Source: Alphaproteobacteria bacterium
Lineage (GTDB): Bacteria; Pseudomonadota; Alphaproteobacteria; Rhizobiales; Aestuariivirgaceae
NCBI GenBank assembly: GCA_024640405.1
Contig: JAHEFB010000003.1
Location: forward strand, 62,001 to 126,000
Reading direction: 5' to 3'
DNA: 64,000 nt
This document shows, piece by piece, positions 34,101 through 41,861 of the stretch (within the stretch, counting starts at the first letter, position 1; every line of letters starts with the position of its first letter). The translations under genes and the position numbers were made by a program. The notes under the pieces are model-generated. The model did no database searches and was not told the DNA's origin. It saw nothing but the letters and a program-made list of their open reading frames with translations.

Positions 34101-34677
34101 AATATTCAAGACCGGTCTGGTCGATATCCTTGATCGCAACTGATTCAAGTTCAAGCCCGTTTAGATCCAGCCCGTCCTGGGCTGCCTTGGCGACGCGTTC
34201 CACATAGGCGCCGCGCTGTTCATGCATCTCTTCCATCGACATTTCAGAGGCTACAGAACGCAGTGCCGAAATAAATTTACCGGACAACAGCTCATGCAAC
34301 CTGCCCTGCTCCAGCGTGCGCCGCCCCAGCGTGGATGCGGCTATGGAAACAGATTTGCGCGACGGGCGCACCCGAACATAGAACTCGGCTTCCACATCAA
34401 CGCGCATCCGGTCCTTGGTGATCAGCGCGTGTTCCTTTTCGCGCACGACCTCCAGGGGAAGCGTGTTCATGTTGACCGGTGTTATGTCGTGGATGATCGG
34501 CCACACGAAGGCGCCACCGTCAATCACCACCTTCTCGCCCAGGAAACCGGTTCTGACAAAAGCCACTTCCTTGGTGGAGCGGCGATATAGCCAGTTCATC
34601 ACCCAGTAAATGATTGCAATGACGATAACCGCCAGAATTAGCCAGAGAATAAGCTGGCCTATCAGCTGTCCGGTCAT
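31114..34677 (-). CDS. Giant flotillin/SPFH protein with 44-residue hendecad repeats
   Basis: 1187 residues, about twice the length of YqiK/FloT flotillins. N-terminal transmembrane segment (residues 8-30), an SPFH/PHB domain (about 35-215, with FVRTGFLGEKVVIDGGAFVWPI), then a very long charged helix from about residue 240 to 1010. Within it a 44-residue unit (4 x 11) recurs at least six times, for example beginning EAEIAAREAVEATRIAQE and EAEIASAEATEAARIAQE, with one 33-residue (3 x 11) variant. The C-terminal flotillin-like region (VEAEAQKLLYEAENVL) is followed by a Gly-rich stretch and a disordered acidic-basic tail. Flotillins form detergent-resistant membrane scaffolds. Its place directly before the SRPBCC and molybdenum hydroxylase genes suggests that it organises that enzyme at the membrane. 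Confidence 0.88.
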   Translation of the reverse strand: MTGQLIGQLILWLILAVIVIAIIYWVMNWLYRRSTKEVAFVRTGFLGEKVVIDGGAFVWPIIHDITPVNMNTLPLEVVREKEHALITKDRMRVDVEAEFYVRVRPSRKSVSIAASTLGRRTLEQGRLHELLSGKFISALRSVASEMSMEEMHEQRGAYVERVAKAAQDGLDLNGLELESVAIKDIDQTGLEYFNPSNRFDADGLTRLIEDIEAKRKLRNDIEQDSMIRIRSRNLEAEKQALEIERESEEARLTQERDVEFRRAQQRAELARERAERETDAERAQITARETIETQRIAQERQVSEARIASERDIRQQEIERQQAVEAAEIGAREKTERARIEQERHVNEARITNEQQTEAQEIARRQSIEHAQIAATEATERARIEQERTITEARIEQERSLTEARISKEEDTQRREIARGQAVEAATIASREATEKLRIAQETEVNSDRIASDKKIRALEIDRQKALEEAEIAAQQATEAARIAREKKLAAERIASEQVTRGLEIEQRRTLEEADIVARESTEISRIGLEERVRALQIERNRAIDEAEIAAREAVEATRIAQELKLAVERIDSEQATKARDIHRTQAIQEAEIASAEATEAARIAQEKKIAAERVAFEQDLREREIARNRAIDTAQINASEVTETARLAQQAKIDAERIERTEATTLREVAAQEVTEAARIAQKKKVDAERIVAETEIRVREIERQEAVESTQAASRRVVDRLKIEKEKETSRDQINRDEEIRNLEIERNKALDQAQIAANEAIEAARVAQEKTVKAERIAAEQEIRDREIGRDEAVETREISKRDKVERERINVELNVDKERIEASKARDLVDIERKAIIEQADEQRIVAVAEAKSERAGAEARVRQAEIAAQRDVDRSDVEREQALDAARLERKRSLEQLEVARMQALREAEIASHEDIERSRIASERGLDDARIGHETERRKLEVNREREVESAEMEKAVDLYKKSLERSAAQAEADLARAQAAEAEERIKTTRETEVANRRRSVDVVMAEKAAAEARIAAEADRIRAVVEAEAQKLLYEAENVLSDEARFGLFRRKLLDKVEGIVAASVKPMEKIQDIRIMQLDGMNTGGGSGGGDGGGKGTPTDEVINSALRYRVQAPMVDSLLSDIGIDGSNLSKQPGLMREASDMQRIAKEAGRGGKSEGSGSGDDTGRPADDDGTKAKK
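31800..33810 (-). repeat. Coding region of 132-bp (44-residue) repeats in the giant flotillin gene
   Basis: Protein repeats of 44 residues, each made of four 11-residue hendecads with I/A at core positions, run through this part of the gene. The DNA copies are diverged. Boundaries are approximate, taken from the first and last clear unit. Confidence 0.7.
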
Positions 34678-34729
34678 GATCTTCCTCCCAATACGCCGCC
34701 CTGGGGCAGCCCGTTAATTCTTTCGGCCA

Positions 34730-35563
34730 TCAGGCCATCTTTATCGCTTTGAACGTTTTCGTCTGCTCTGTCAGAGCAATTTCGGCGGGTAGTCGTTCCA
34801 TCGACGAGGCGCCATAAAATCCGTGGCAGTTACTGGTGTTTTTCAGCACGTATTCAGCATCGTCCGGCATCGCGACAGGCCCGCCGTGGACCAGCACGAT
34901 GATGTCCTTGTTGACTTTGAGAGCAGCTTCCGACCACGCGTCCACCTTGGCTGGCACATCCCGAAGGGTTTGTGCAGTTTCTGCGCCGATGGAGCCACCC
35001 GTCGTCAGCCCGAGATGACACACAATTATGTCAGCACCGGCTTGCGCCATGGCGGCAGCATCATCTTCACAAAATACATAAGGCGTCGTCAGCATGTCTT
35101 TCTGGTGCGCCTTGGCGATCATGTCGACTTCCAGGCTGAACGACATGCCGGTTTCCTCCAGGTTTGCCCTGAACGTCCCATCGATCAGCCCGACTGTTGG
35201 AAAGTTCTGCACTCCCGAAAATCCGACCCGCTTCAGGTCATCCAGAAAAACATCCATCAATCGGAACGGGTCTGTACCGTTAACCCCGGCCAGTACCGGC
35301 GTTTTGGTCGCCACGGGCAACACCTCAGACGCCATTTCCATGACGATCTGGTTGGCGTCTCCATAAGGCATCAGGCCGGCAAGGGAGCCGCGCCCCGCCA
35401 TGCGATAGCGCCCGGAATTGTAGATAACGATCAGATCGATGCCGCCCGCCTCTTCGCACTTTGCCGACAGGCCGGTGCCTGCGCCGCCACCGACAATAGT
35501 CTCGCCGCGATCAATCATGCCGCGAAACTTTTCAACAATTGCTGCGCGTTCAAACCGGGCCAT
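34730..35563 (-). CDS. Phosphoenolpyruvate hydrolase family TIM-barrel protein (Tm-1 C-terminal domain-like)
   Basis: 277 residues. Family landmarks: [52 protein letters not shown]-type N-terminal region, [28 protein letters not shown], and [13 protein letters not shown] near residue 185. In plants this domain is the C-terminal half of the Tm-1 protein, whose N-terminal half is UPF0261; here UPF0261 is fused to the upstream LivF ATPase. The two genes are 3 bases apart, so the products probably work together. The name PEP hydrolase comes from the wider superfamily; true activity is unknown. Likely an enzyme acting on a small metabolite in the cytoplasm. Confidence 0.85.
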   Translation of the reverse strand: MARFERAAIVEKFRGMIDRGETIVGGGAGTGLSAKCEEAGGIDLIVIYNSGRYRMAGRGSLAGLMPYGDANQIVMEMASEVLPVATKTPVLAGVNGTDPFRLMDVFLDDLKRVGFSGVQNFPTVGLIDGTFRANLEETGMSFSLEVDMIAKAHQKDMLTTPYVFCEDDAAAMAQAGADIIVCHLGLTTGGSIGAETAQTLRDVPAKVDAWSEAALKVNKDIIVLVHGGPVAMPDDAEYVLKNTSNCHGFYGASSMERLPAEIALTEQTKTFKAIKMA

Positions 35564-35566
35564 TCT

Positions 35567-37768
35567 CTATCTCCTTGCCTGTTTTCGAGACGGCCTGCCG
35601 CCGCCGTGCAGTGACCGGAAGGCCTGCACAACCTGTGTGGAAAACTCCGGATCATTCACATTGTACGGCACCCGCACCAGCCGTCGCGATGAGGTTTGCC
35701 GGACCGTTCGCTCAAGCGCATCAAACAGCGCCTTGTCCGCAGCAGGATCGTGGAACGGCTTGTCGGGTGCATCCAGCATCGATACACCACCTTCCGGAAT
35801 GAAAAACCGCACCGGTGCATCCATCTCATTGAGGCGCTCGCCGATCCAGCGGCCCATTTGATCATTTTCATCTGCCGTAGTCCGCATTAATGTCACTTGC
35901 GGATTGTGCTCATAAAACAGCCGGTCCTTGTACTTTTCAGGAACCGTATCAGGAGGACCGAAGTTCACCATATCGAGCGCACCGCACGAACCCACATAGG
36001 GCATGCCCGCACGGATCATGGCACCAAAGCGATCTTCCGTGGCAGGAAACACACCGCCCATCATCATATCGCAAACTTCCGTGGTGGTGATATCAACAAC
36101 GCCGACCAGCAGACCCGAATCGACGAGTTTTTCCATGGACTGTCCACCGACACCGGTTGCATGGAACACCAGGCAGTCAAAATCAGCCTCCAGGTCGGCG
36201 GTAATCTGCTGAATGCACGGTGTGGTGACACCGAACATCGTCAACCCAATTGCAGGCAGTTCGTTCGCTGCCTCAGCACTTGTCCCCGGCACACGTGTCT
36301 TGCGCGCATTGACCATGCCCGCCATCGCATGAGCACCATTGCCCAGTACTTCGCGGGTAATCGAGTTGAGGCCCTGAACGTCGGCAACCGAGTGCATCAT
36401 CATGATATCGGCCGGGCCGACATACATCTGCACATCACCGGATGCCACGGTGGAAATCATCAGCTTGGGGATGCCCACCGGAAGACTTCGCATAGCCGGT
36501 GTCGCAATAGCCGTGCCGCCGGACCCGCCGGCGCTTATGATACCGGCAATGCCGGATTGCCGCTTGATCCAGCGTTCGAATGCCAGTGTCATACCGGCAA
36601 CCGATGTGCCGCGATCATTGGTGAACACGCCGGCAGCTCCACGCGGATGATAGGCTGCAATCTGGTGAGGAGGAATTTCAGCACCGGAATGCTTGCCGGA
36701 AGTCGACAGGTCGACCATGCGCACCGCGATACCATCGGCCTTAAGCAGATCCCTGACGTAACGCAGCTCAACTCCTTTGGTGTCCAGGGTTCCGGCTACC
36801 AGCACAACATTCTCGCCAATGGCCGACAATGGCCTGAGTTCCACGTGCGCCAATCCGGCCAACGAAGCAGTAGCAACGGTTTCTGTGCGCGCAGCCATCT
36901 CGATTTGCCGGGCAGGTACGATCAGTGACCAGCGTGTTGGAAGTTTGGGATTGGAAACGTAAATTTTGCGGGGGCCCTGGACCTTTGCTGCATCGCTATC
37001 ACCCGGCACGCCCTGCTCGGCGATTTCGTCCTCGCCATCGCCGTGGCGCCCGACGCCAAGCAGGTTTTGCTGTAACTCACGATCTGCAGCCAGTGCGCCA
37101 GCTGACATAACCCGGTTGACCCGGCCATTGACCATGATCGCAACATTTTCTGAAATGGCCGTGGCCACCCCGATATTCTGTTCGATTACCAGAACATCAA
37201 TATCACCCTCATCGCCAAGCCGCATGAGCATGTCGGCAACTTGCGAAACGATCACCGGTGCAAGACCCTCGGTCGGCTCATCCATGACCAACAGTCGCGG
37301 ATTGAGCAACAGCGCCCGGCTGATCGCCAGCATCTGCTGCTCACCACCCGATAGTTGACTGCCGCCATTGTTCTTGCGTTCCGCCAGCCTTGGAAAGGTT
37401 GAGTAGATACGCTCGATCGACCATGCACCGTCATGTCCGGAAGAAACCATCCGCAAATGCTCATCCACAGTCAGCGTGCGCCACAACCGCCGGCCCTGCG
37501 GCACATAGCCAATGCCAAGCCGGGCAATTTCCGATGGTTGCCGGTTGGTTATGTTTTGCCCGTTAAAGGTAATGGAGCCGGAACTGACCGGTACAAGGCC
37601 CATAATAGCCTGACACAGCGTGGTCTTGCCCATGCCGTTCCGGCCGACAACCGACAACACACCGTGGCCGAGACTCAGATCGACGCCTTGCAGCGCATGC
37701 GATGCGCCGTAAAACACGTTGAGGCCCTTGACCTCGAGACGGGAAGGAGAAGACGAACGCTCAGCCAT
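35567..37768 (-). CDS. Fusion of branched-chain-type ABC ATPase (LivF) with UPF0261 (Tm-1-like) domain
   Basis: 733 residues. Residues about 10-245 are a LivF ATPase: Walker A VGRNGMGKTT, signature LSGGEQQ, Walker B LLVMDEPTEGLAP, and H-loop/D-loop regions intact. A 65-residue linker leads to UPF0261 (about 315-725), starting VLVAGTLDTKG and containing GIISAGGSGGTAIATPAMR, GVGGQSMEKLVDSG and FIPEGGVSMLDAP, all hallmarks of Tm-1-like ATP-binding domains. ATG 37768 has GGAGGAGGGTTCAC upstream and overlaps the LivG stop by 8 bases. The fusion physically ties substrate uptake to a presumed catabolic or sensing domain. Cytoplasmic face of the inner membrane. Confidence 0.9.
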   Translation of the reverse strand: MAERSSSPSRLEVKGLNVFYGASHALQGVDLSLGHGVLSVVGRNGMGKTTLCQAIMGLVPVSSGSITFNGQNITNRQPSEIARLGIGYVPQGRRLWRTLTVDEHLRMVSSGHDGAWSIERIYSTFPRLAERKNNGGSQLSGGEQQMLAISRALLLNPRLLVMDEPTEGLAPVIVSQVADMLMRLGDEGDIDVLVIEQNIGVATAISENVAIMVNGRVNRVMSAGALAADRELQQNLLGVGRHGDGEDEIAEQGVPGDSDAAKVQGPRKIYVSNPKLPTRWSLIVPARQIEMAARTETVATASLAGLAHVELRPLSAIGENVVLVAGTLDTKGVELRYVRDLLKADGIAVRMVDLSTSGKHSGAEIPPHQIAAYHPRGAAGVFTNDRGTSVAGMTLAFERWIKRQSGIAGIISAGGSGGTAIATPAMRSLPVGIPKLMISTVASGDVQMYVGPADIMMMHSVADVQGLNSITREVLGNGAHAMAGMVNARKTRVPGTSAEAANELPAIGLTMFGVTTPCIQQITADLEADFDCLVFHATGVGGQSMEKLVDSGLLVGVVDITTTEVCDMMMGGVFPATEDRFGAMIRAGMPYVGSCGALDMVNFGPPDTVPEKYKDRLFYEHNPQVTLMRTTADENDQMGRWIGERLNEMDAPVRFFIPEGGVSMLDAPDKPFHDPAADKALFDALERTVRQTSSRRLVRVPYNVNDPEFSTQVVQAFRSLHGGGRPSRKQARR

Positions 37769-38567
37769 GTGTGAACCCTCCTCCCAGATACAACTCCTGC
37801 ACTTCCGGATCAGCCTCGATCTCTTCCGGCTTTCCTTCCTTGAAGATGCGGCCATTGTGCATCATCGAAACGCTTTCGGACACCCGCAGGGCCACATCCA
37901 TATCGTGTTCGATAATGATGTATCCCATGTGGCCGGGAAGGTTGTTCAGGATCTCGATCAAATCGCCGCGCTCAGCCGGCGACAGTCCGGCAGCCGGCTC
38001 GTCAAACAGAATGAATCGGGGTGCGCCGGCAAGCGCAAGGGCGATCTCAAGCTGGCGCTGCTGGCCGTAGGAAAGCGCCGAAACCAGCGTATCCCTCACC
38101 TCACCAAGGTGCACTGCGTCGATGAGATCAGCAGCCGAATGCATCAAGGCATCGGATCGGCCCGGGCGGATCAGCGAGAAACGATTGCGCGAGACACCAC
38201 GACAGGCAAGATAGACATTGTCGATCACCGTGAGCCCGCCAAACAGCAGTGAGATCTGGTAAGTGCGGCGCAAGCCCCGACGAATTCGGTCATGCGGCGG
38301 AAACTTTGTGACATCCTCGCCAAACATCCGCACAACCCCCGACGTCGGCAGGAAGTCGCCGGTAATGCAGTTGAACAACGTGGTCTTGCCGGCGCCGTTT
38401 GATCCCAGAACCGCACGCCGCTCACCGGGTTTGACGGTCAGTGTGATATCCTGCATGGCCGCAAGAGCACCGAAAAACTTGCTGACACCACGCAATTCGA
38501 GCGCATTGGCGGTGCCGGTCCCCGACAACCGGCTGGCCATGGTGGACGGGCTGGCAATTGCGTTCAT
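37761..38567 (-). CDS. Branched-chain amino acid-type ABC transporter ATPase LivG
   Basis: 268 residues. Walker A LGSNGAGKTTLFNCITGD, signature LSYGQQRQLEIALAL, Walker B FILFDEPAAGLSPAERG; the last is characteristic of LivG, the HAAT ATPase. It overlaps the permease gene stop by ATGA and is overlapped by the LivF-UPF0261 gene, so the transporter genes are translationally coupled. With LivF it drives uptake by LivHM. The substrate is not necessarily an amino acid; HAAT transporters also take up amides, urea and aromatic acids. Confidence 0.93.
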   Translation of the reverse strand: MNAIASPSTMASRLSGTGTANALELRGVSKFFGALAAMQDITLTVKPGERRAVLGSNGAGKTTLFNCITGDFLPTSGVVRMFGEDVTKFPPHDRIRRGLRRTYQISLLFGGLTVIDNVYLACRGVSRNRFSLIRPGRSDALMHSAADLIDAVHLGEVRDTLVSALSYGQQRQLEIALALAGAPRFILFDEPAAGLSPAERGDLIEILNNLPGHMGYIIIEHDMDVALRVSESVSMMHNGRIFKEGKPEEIEADPEVQELYLGGGFTHG

Positions 38568-39661
38568 GGCCCGCTGCCTCCGTCCTTGTTGTGCGCTTCA
38601 CCGGTCAGCTTGTCAGTCGCATTCATGCGATTGCGCCAGCGTTCCCAGAGCCCGAGTATGCCGTCCGGTGACCAGAACACGATGGCCAGGAACACCAGCC
38701 CGACCAGCAGCTGAAAACGTTCACCGGACAGACCAATCGATACCATGAAATCCAGCGCAAATGTTCTGAGCAACACGTAGATGACGGCACCAATGAATGG
38801 GCCAACAGGCCGCGACAGGCCGCCGATAACCGCGATGATCAGCACATCTATGGCAGGCCCGATCCCGGCCGTTCCCGGCGAAACCTGTCCGTTCAGCCAC
38901 ACCAGCAGAATACCGGCAACGGCAGCAATGAAACTGGCAAAAACAAAGGCTGCGATCCGGTGAGCGGTCACATTGTATCCCAGCGCCTCCATGCGCCGTG
39001 CATTATCTCGCACGCCCTGAAGCGCCAGGCCGAACGGTGCACGCGACACATACAGGACCGACAGGTAGGCAACTGCGGCCCAGAATAGAGTGAGATAGTA
39101 AAACGGAATTGGCTGGCGCCAGTCGACACCGAACAATTGCGGCGGTTTGACTCCGTTGAACCCGGAAAAGCCATTGAACAAAACGTAGTTCTGCCGGGTA
39201 AAGTAGAAAAAGGCGGATGCGATCGCCAGTGTGATCATAATCGTGTAAATGCCCTCGGTCCGGACTGCCAGCGCACCGCTCAGCGTACCAAAACCGGTTG
39301 CGATGATCAGTGCGATCGGTATGGCAATCCACCATGGCCAGCCCAGCGATATCTGCGTGATGGCGCTGTCGCCGAAAATCGCCAGCATATAGGCAGCGCA
39401 AGCCGCCACCGACATCTGAACCAGAGAAACCATGCCGCCATAACCGCCAAGAAACATCAGGCTCAATGCGATCATGCCCAAAATCAATGCCCATCCAAAA
39501 ACCTGGAACAGCATGAATGGCCCCACCAGCACAGGTAGCAAAATCATCAACACCCCGACAAACCAGTACGGTGCCGGGATGGAACTCAGTGACAGGCCGG
39601 ACCACCAGTGTTGCTGCCTGTCATTGATCGGCCCTGATGTTACATCTTCGGTTACGGCCAT
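38564..39661 (-). CDS. Branched-chain amino acid-type ABC transporter permease LivM
   Basis: 365 residues, nine or ten transmembrane segments. The conserved EGIYTIMITLAIASAFFYF, QGVRDNARRMEALGYNV and GGLSRPVGPFIGAVIYV regions identify LivM. A short hydrophilic N-terminus and a basic, cytoplasmic C-terminus are typical. It lies 6 bases after livH and overlaps livG by four bases. Inner membrane channel component for the uptake system encoded here. Confidence 0.92.
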   Translation of the reverse strand: MAVTEDVTSGPINDRQQHWWSGLSLSSIPAPYWFVGVLMILLPVLVGPFMLFQVFGWALILGMIALSLMFLGGYGGMVSLVQMSVAACAAYMLAIFGDSAITQISLGWPWWIAIPIALIIATGFGTLSGALAVRTEGIYTIMITLAIASAFFYFTRQNYVLFNGFSGFNGVKPPQLFGVDWRQPIPFYYLTLFWAAVAYLSVLYVSRAPFGLALQGVRDNARRMEALGYNVTAHRIAAFVFASFIAAVAGILLVWLNGQVSPGTAGIGPAIDVLIIAVIGGLSRPVGPFIGAVIYVLLRTFALDFMVSIGLSGERFQLLVGLVFLAIVFWSPDGILGLWERWRNRMNATDKLTGEAHNKDGGSGP

Positions 39662-39667
39662 CGGTCT

Positions 39668-40681
39668 CTATCGCCTCTCGCCGAGCAGGCCCTGAGGCCT
39701 GAAGGCCAGCACAACCACCATGATCAGGAATGTCAGGACAACTGCATAGGTCGGCATGTAGACCGACCCGAACTGTTCAGCCAGACCGATCAGCAATGCG
39801 CCCAGCGCCGCGCCGGGAATGGAACCCATGCCGCCGACAATAACCACAACCAGGGATGCCAGCAGAAACCGGGTATCTTCGCCCGGCGCCAGCGACTGGA
39901 ATGTTCCACCCACCACACCGGCCACTCCGGCCAGGCCCGCACCAAACGCAAAAACCAGCACAAACACGCGTTGAATCCGCACACCGGTAGCAGACAGCAT
40001 GTCACGATCGTCAACTCCGGCACGGATCAGCATCCCGATCCGGGTTTTGTTGAGTGATAACCACATGGCAAGTCCAACGGCGATTGAAGCCACCAGAATG
40101 ACAATTCGCACGTACGGATATTTCAAAAACACCGCTTCGCCGCTGCTTTTGACTGCGGTTACAATGGGAAGCTTTATGGGACCCGACAACCAGTCCGGTG
40201 TCAGTATCTGGTAAAAGTCGCCACCCCAGTACCAGAGCATCAGATCAGCCACGACGATGGAGATGCCTATCGTCACCAGCGTCTGGCGAAGGTCCTCGCC
40301 CTCCATACGCTGAAACACCAGCACCTGCAGCAATACTCCCATGGCACCAACGACGACGAACACCACGACAAAACTAAGCAGCCACCAGCCGGTTGTATTC
40401 GCCACGTCGTAACCGATATAGCCGCCCAGCAGATACAGTGACCCGTGCGCCAGATTCACGTTCTTCATCAGTCCGAATATCAGGGTAAATCCGCTGGCAA
40501 CCAGAAAGTACAGCGCGCCAAGTGTGATGCCATTGAACAACGCATTCAGAAAAATCTTTTTGCGCCCGAAGGTGTCAACGAACCCCGGGGGCCATGGGGC
40601 GAAGATCGCCCACACGAGAAAACAAATAGCCAACACAATGATCAGCGACCAGTACGGGTTGCGTGCCATGAAATTTTTCAT
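39668..40681 (-). CDS. Branched-chain amino acid-type ABC transporter permease LivH
   Basis: 337 residues. Around eight transmembrane segments, with the LivH signatures GITLGALYFLVASGFTLIFGLMKNVNLAHGSLYLLGGY and TGVRIQRVFVLVFAFGAGLAGVAGVVGG, and GMGSIPGAALGALLIGLAEQF. ATG 40681 follows GGAGAGTGCGGC; the longer frame to 40792 would add an unrelated hydrophilic extension. It is preceded by a 198-base gap after the AraC gene, the longest gap inside the cluster's first half, so a second promoter may lie there. Confidence 0.9.
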   Translation of the reverse strand: MKNFMARNPYWSLIIVLAICFLVWAIFAPWPPGFVDTFGRKKIFLNALFNGITLGALYFLVASGFTLIFGLMKNVNLAHGSLYLLGGYIGYDVANTTGWWLLSFVVVFVVVGAMGVLLQVLVFQRMEGEDLRQTLVTIGISIVVADLMLWYWGGDFYQILTPDWLSGPIKLPIVTAVKSSGEAVFLKYPYVRIVILVASIAVGLAMWLSLNKTRIGMLIRAGVDDRDMLSATGVRIQRVFVLVFAFGAGLAGVAGVVGGTFQSLAPGEDTRFLLASLVVVIVGGMGSIPGAALGALLIGLAEQFGSVYMPTYAVVLTFLIMVVVLAFRPQGLLGERR

Positions 40682-40879
40682 GCCGCACTCTCCATGCAGT
40701 TGCTTCTGCATGCCTGCAATTCGCCAACCCGGATGTGCTGCCGTACTGGGACCAAGACGTCTTCCTCCTCCCGGAAGTGTACTTTGCACCACCGGTTATT
40801 GCACAATCATACGAGCAGGCGCACCGGAATGCATACCTGACAGTCTTATGGTCTTGTAATTGATCGCAAAATTGCCGTT

Positions 40880-41716
40880 TTAGGCCGACAATTGCGCCAC
40901 TCTGCGATAGTCGGACGGAGGAATCCCGACATTTGAGGCAAAGAATCGGGTGAAACTCGCCTGCGACGAGAACCCCAGATCAAGCCCGATCGACGTTACT
41001 GCATCACTGGTTTGGGTCAAACGGTCGATTGCAGTTTCCATTCGCAGGGTATTCAAATAGATGTTCGGCGTCAGCCCGACATTCTCCTTGAACAGCTTGA
41101 AGAAGTGCGGACGCGAAATACCGGCGCCGCGCGCAATCGAATCCAGCAGAATGCTCTCACCTTCACCAAGGCGGGATTTCATAAGCTTGATGGAGTTTCG
41201 AATTCGAAAGTCCCGCAACATGGCAACCGGCATTTCACCCTGCGCATTGCCGTTACTGGACCCCCAACTCTGGTTGTATGATTCCTGAGTAAGCTCGAAC
41301 ACGCAGGCCTGGATCAACTCACCGCAGGCATCATCCAGGAGCAACCGCGAAGTCTGGTGCACAAGCTGGCGAACCGGCGCCGACATCTCAACCAGCGATG
41401 AACCGAAATTCAACCCGAAACAGGCATGCTTGGACATTTCCAGAAACCATTCCGGCCGTATATACATCACCAGAAACAGTGAACCGTTCTCTAGGTCGCC
41501 GGGATGAAAACTATGCGGTTGCCACGGATTGACGGCAGCACCGGTCTCGGTGTCGAGATCGTGCCGGATACCTTCAACAGCCATGCCACCGTGTTTGCCG
41601 CTGACGTAAAACACCAGATGCCCCTCGCGATGCGCGTGGGTCGCAAGTTCCCGGTCAAGCTGATACAGCGTCACCCGGCCAAATACACCGTGATACACGG
41701 CTAAAGCTCTACTCAT
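40880..41716 (-). CDS. AraC family transcriptional regulator
   Basis: 278 residues. N-terminal cupin-like sensing domain (ATHAHREGHLVFYVSGKHGG) and a C-terminal double helix-turn-helix: ISRPHFFKLFKENVGLTPNIYLNTLRMETAIDRL and the second helix region SIGLDLGFSSQASFTRFFASNVGIPPSDYRR. ATG 41716 has GGGAGGGAGCG upstream. It is encoded inside the cluster between the aldehyde dehydrogenase and livH, on the same strand, so it is the likely local regulator responding to the transported compound. It could be an activator of the SBP, ALDH and liv genes. Confidence 0.92.
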   Translation of the reverse strand: MSRALAVYHGVFGRVTLYQLDRELATHAHREGHLVFYVSGKHGGMAVEGIRHDLDTETGAAVNPWQPHSFHPGDLENGSLFLVMYIRPEWFLEMSKHACFGLNFGSSLVEMSAPVRQLVHQTSRLLLDDACGELIQACVFELTQESYNQSWGSSNGNAQGEMPVAMLRDFRIRNSIKLMKSRLGEGESILLDSIARGAGISRPHFFKLFKENVGLTPNIYLNTLRMETAIDRLTQTSDAVTSIGLDLGFSSQASFTRFFASNVGIPPSDYRRVAQLSA

Positions 41717-41861
41717 CGCTCCCTCCCGCAAACTGCATGCGGTTTGTTATTCTGCATGTTTTGCAGCTGTTTTCCCTAAATCATGGCCAAGCGCGAGCAA
41801 TTCAGCAAGCGGAATCTCAGCCGGCGGGATTGTTCAGCGCACTCACCTGGAGCGTAGGGGA

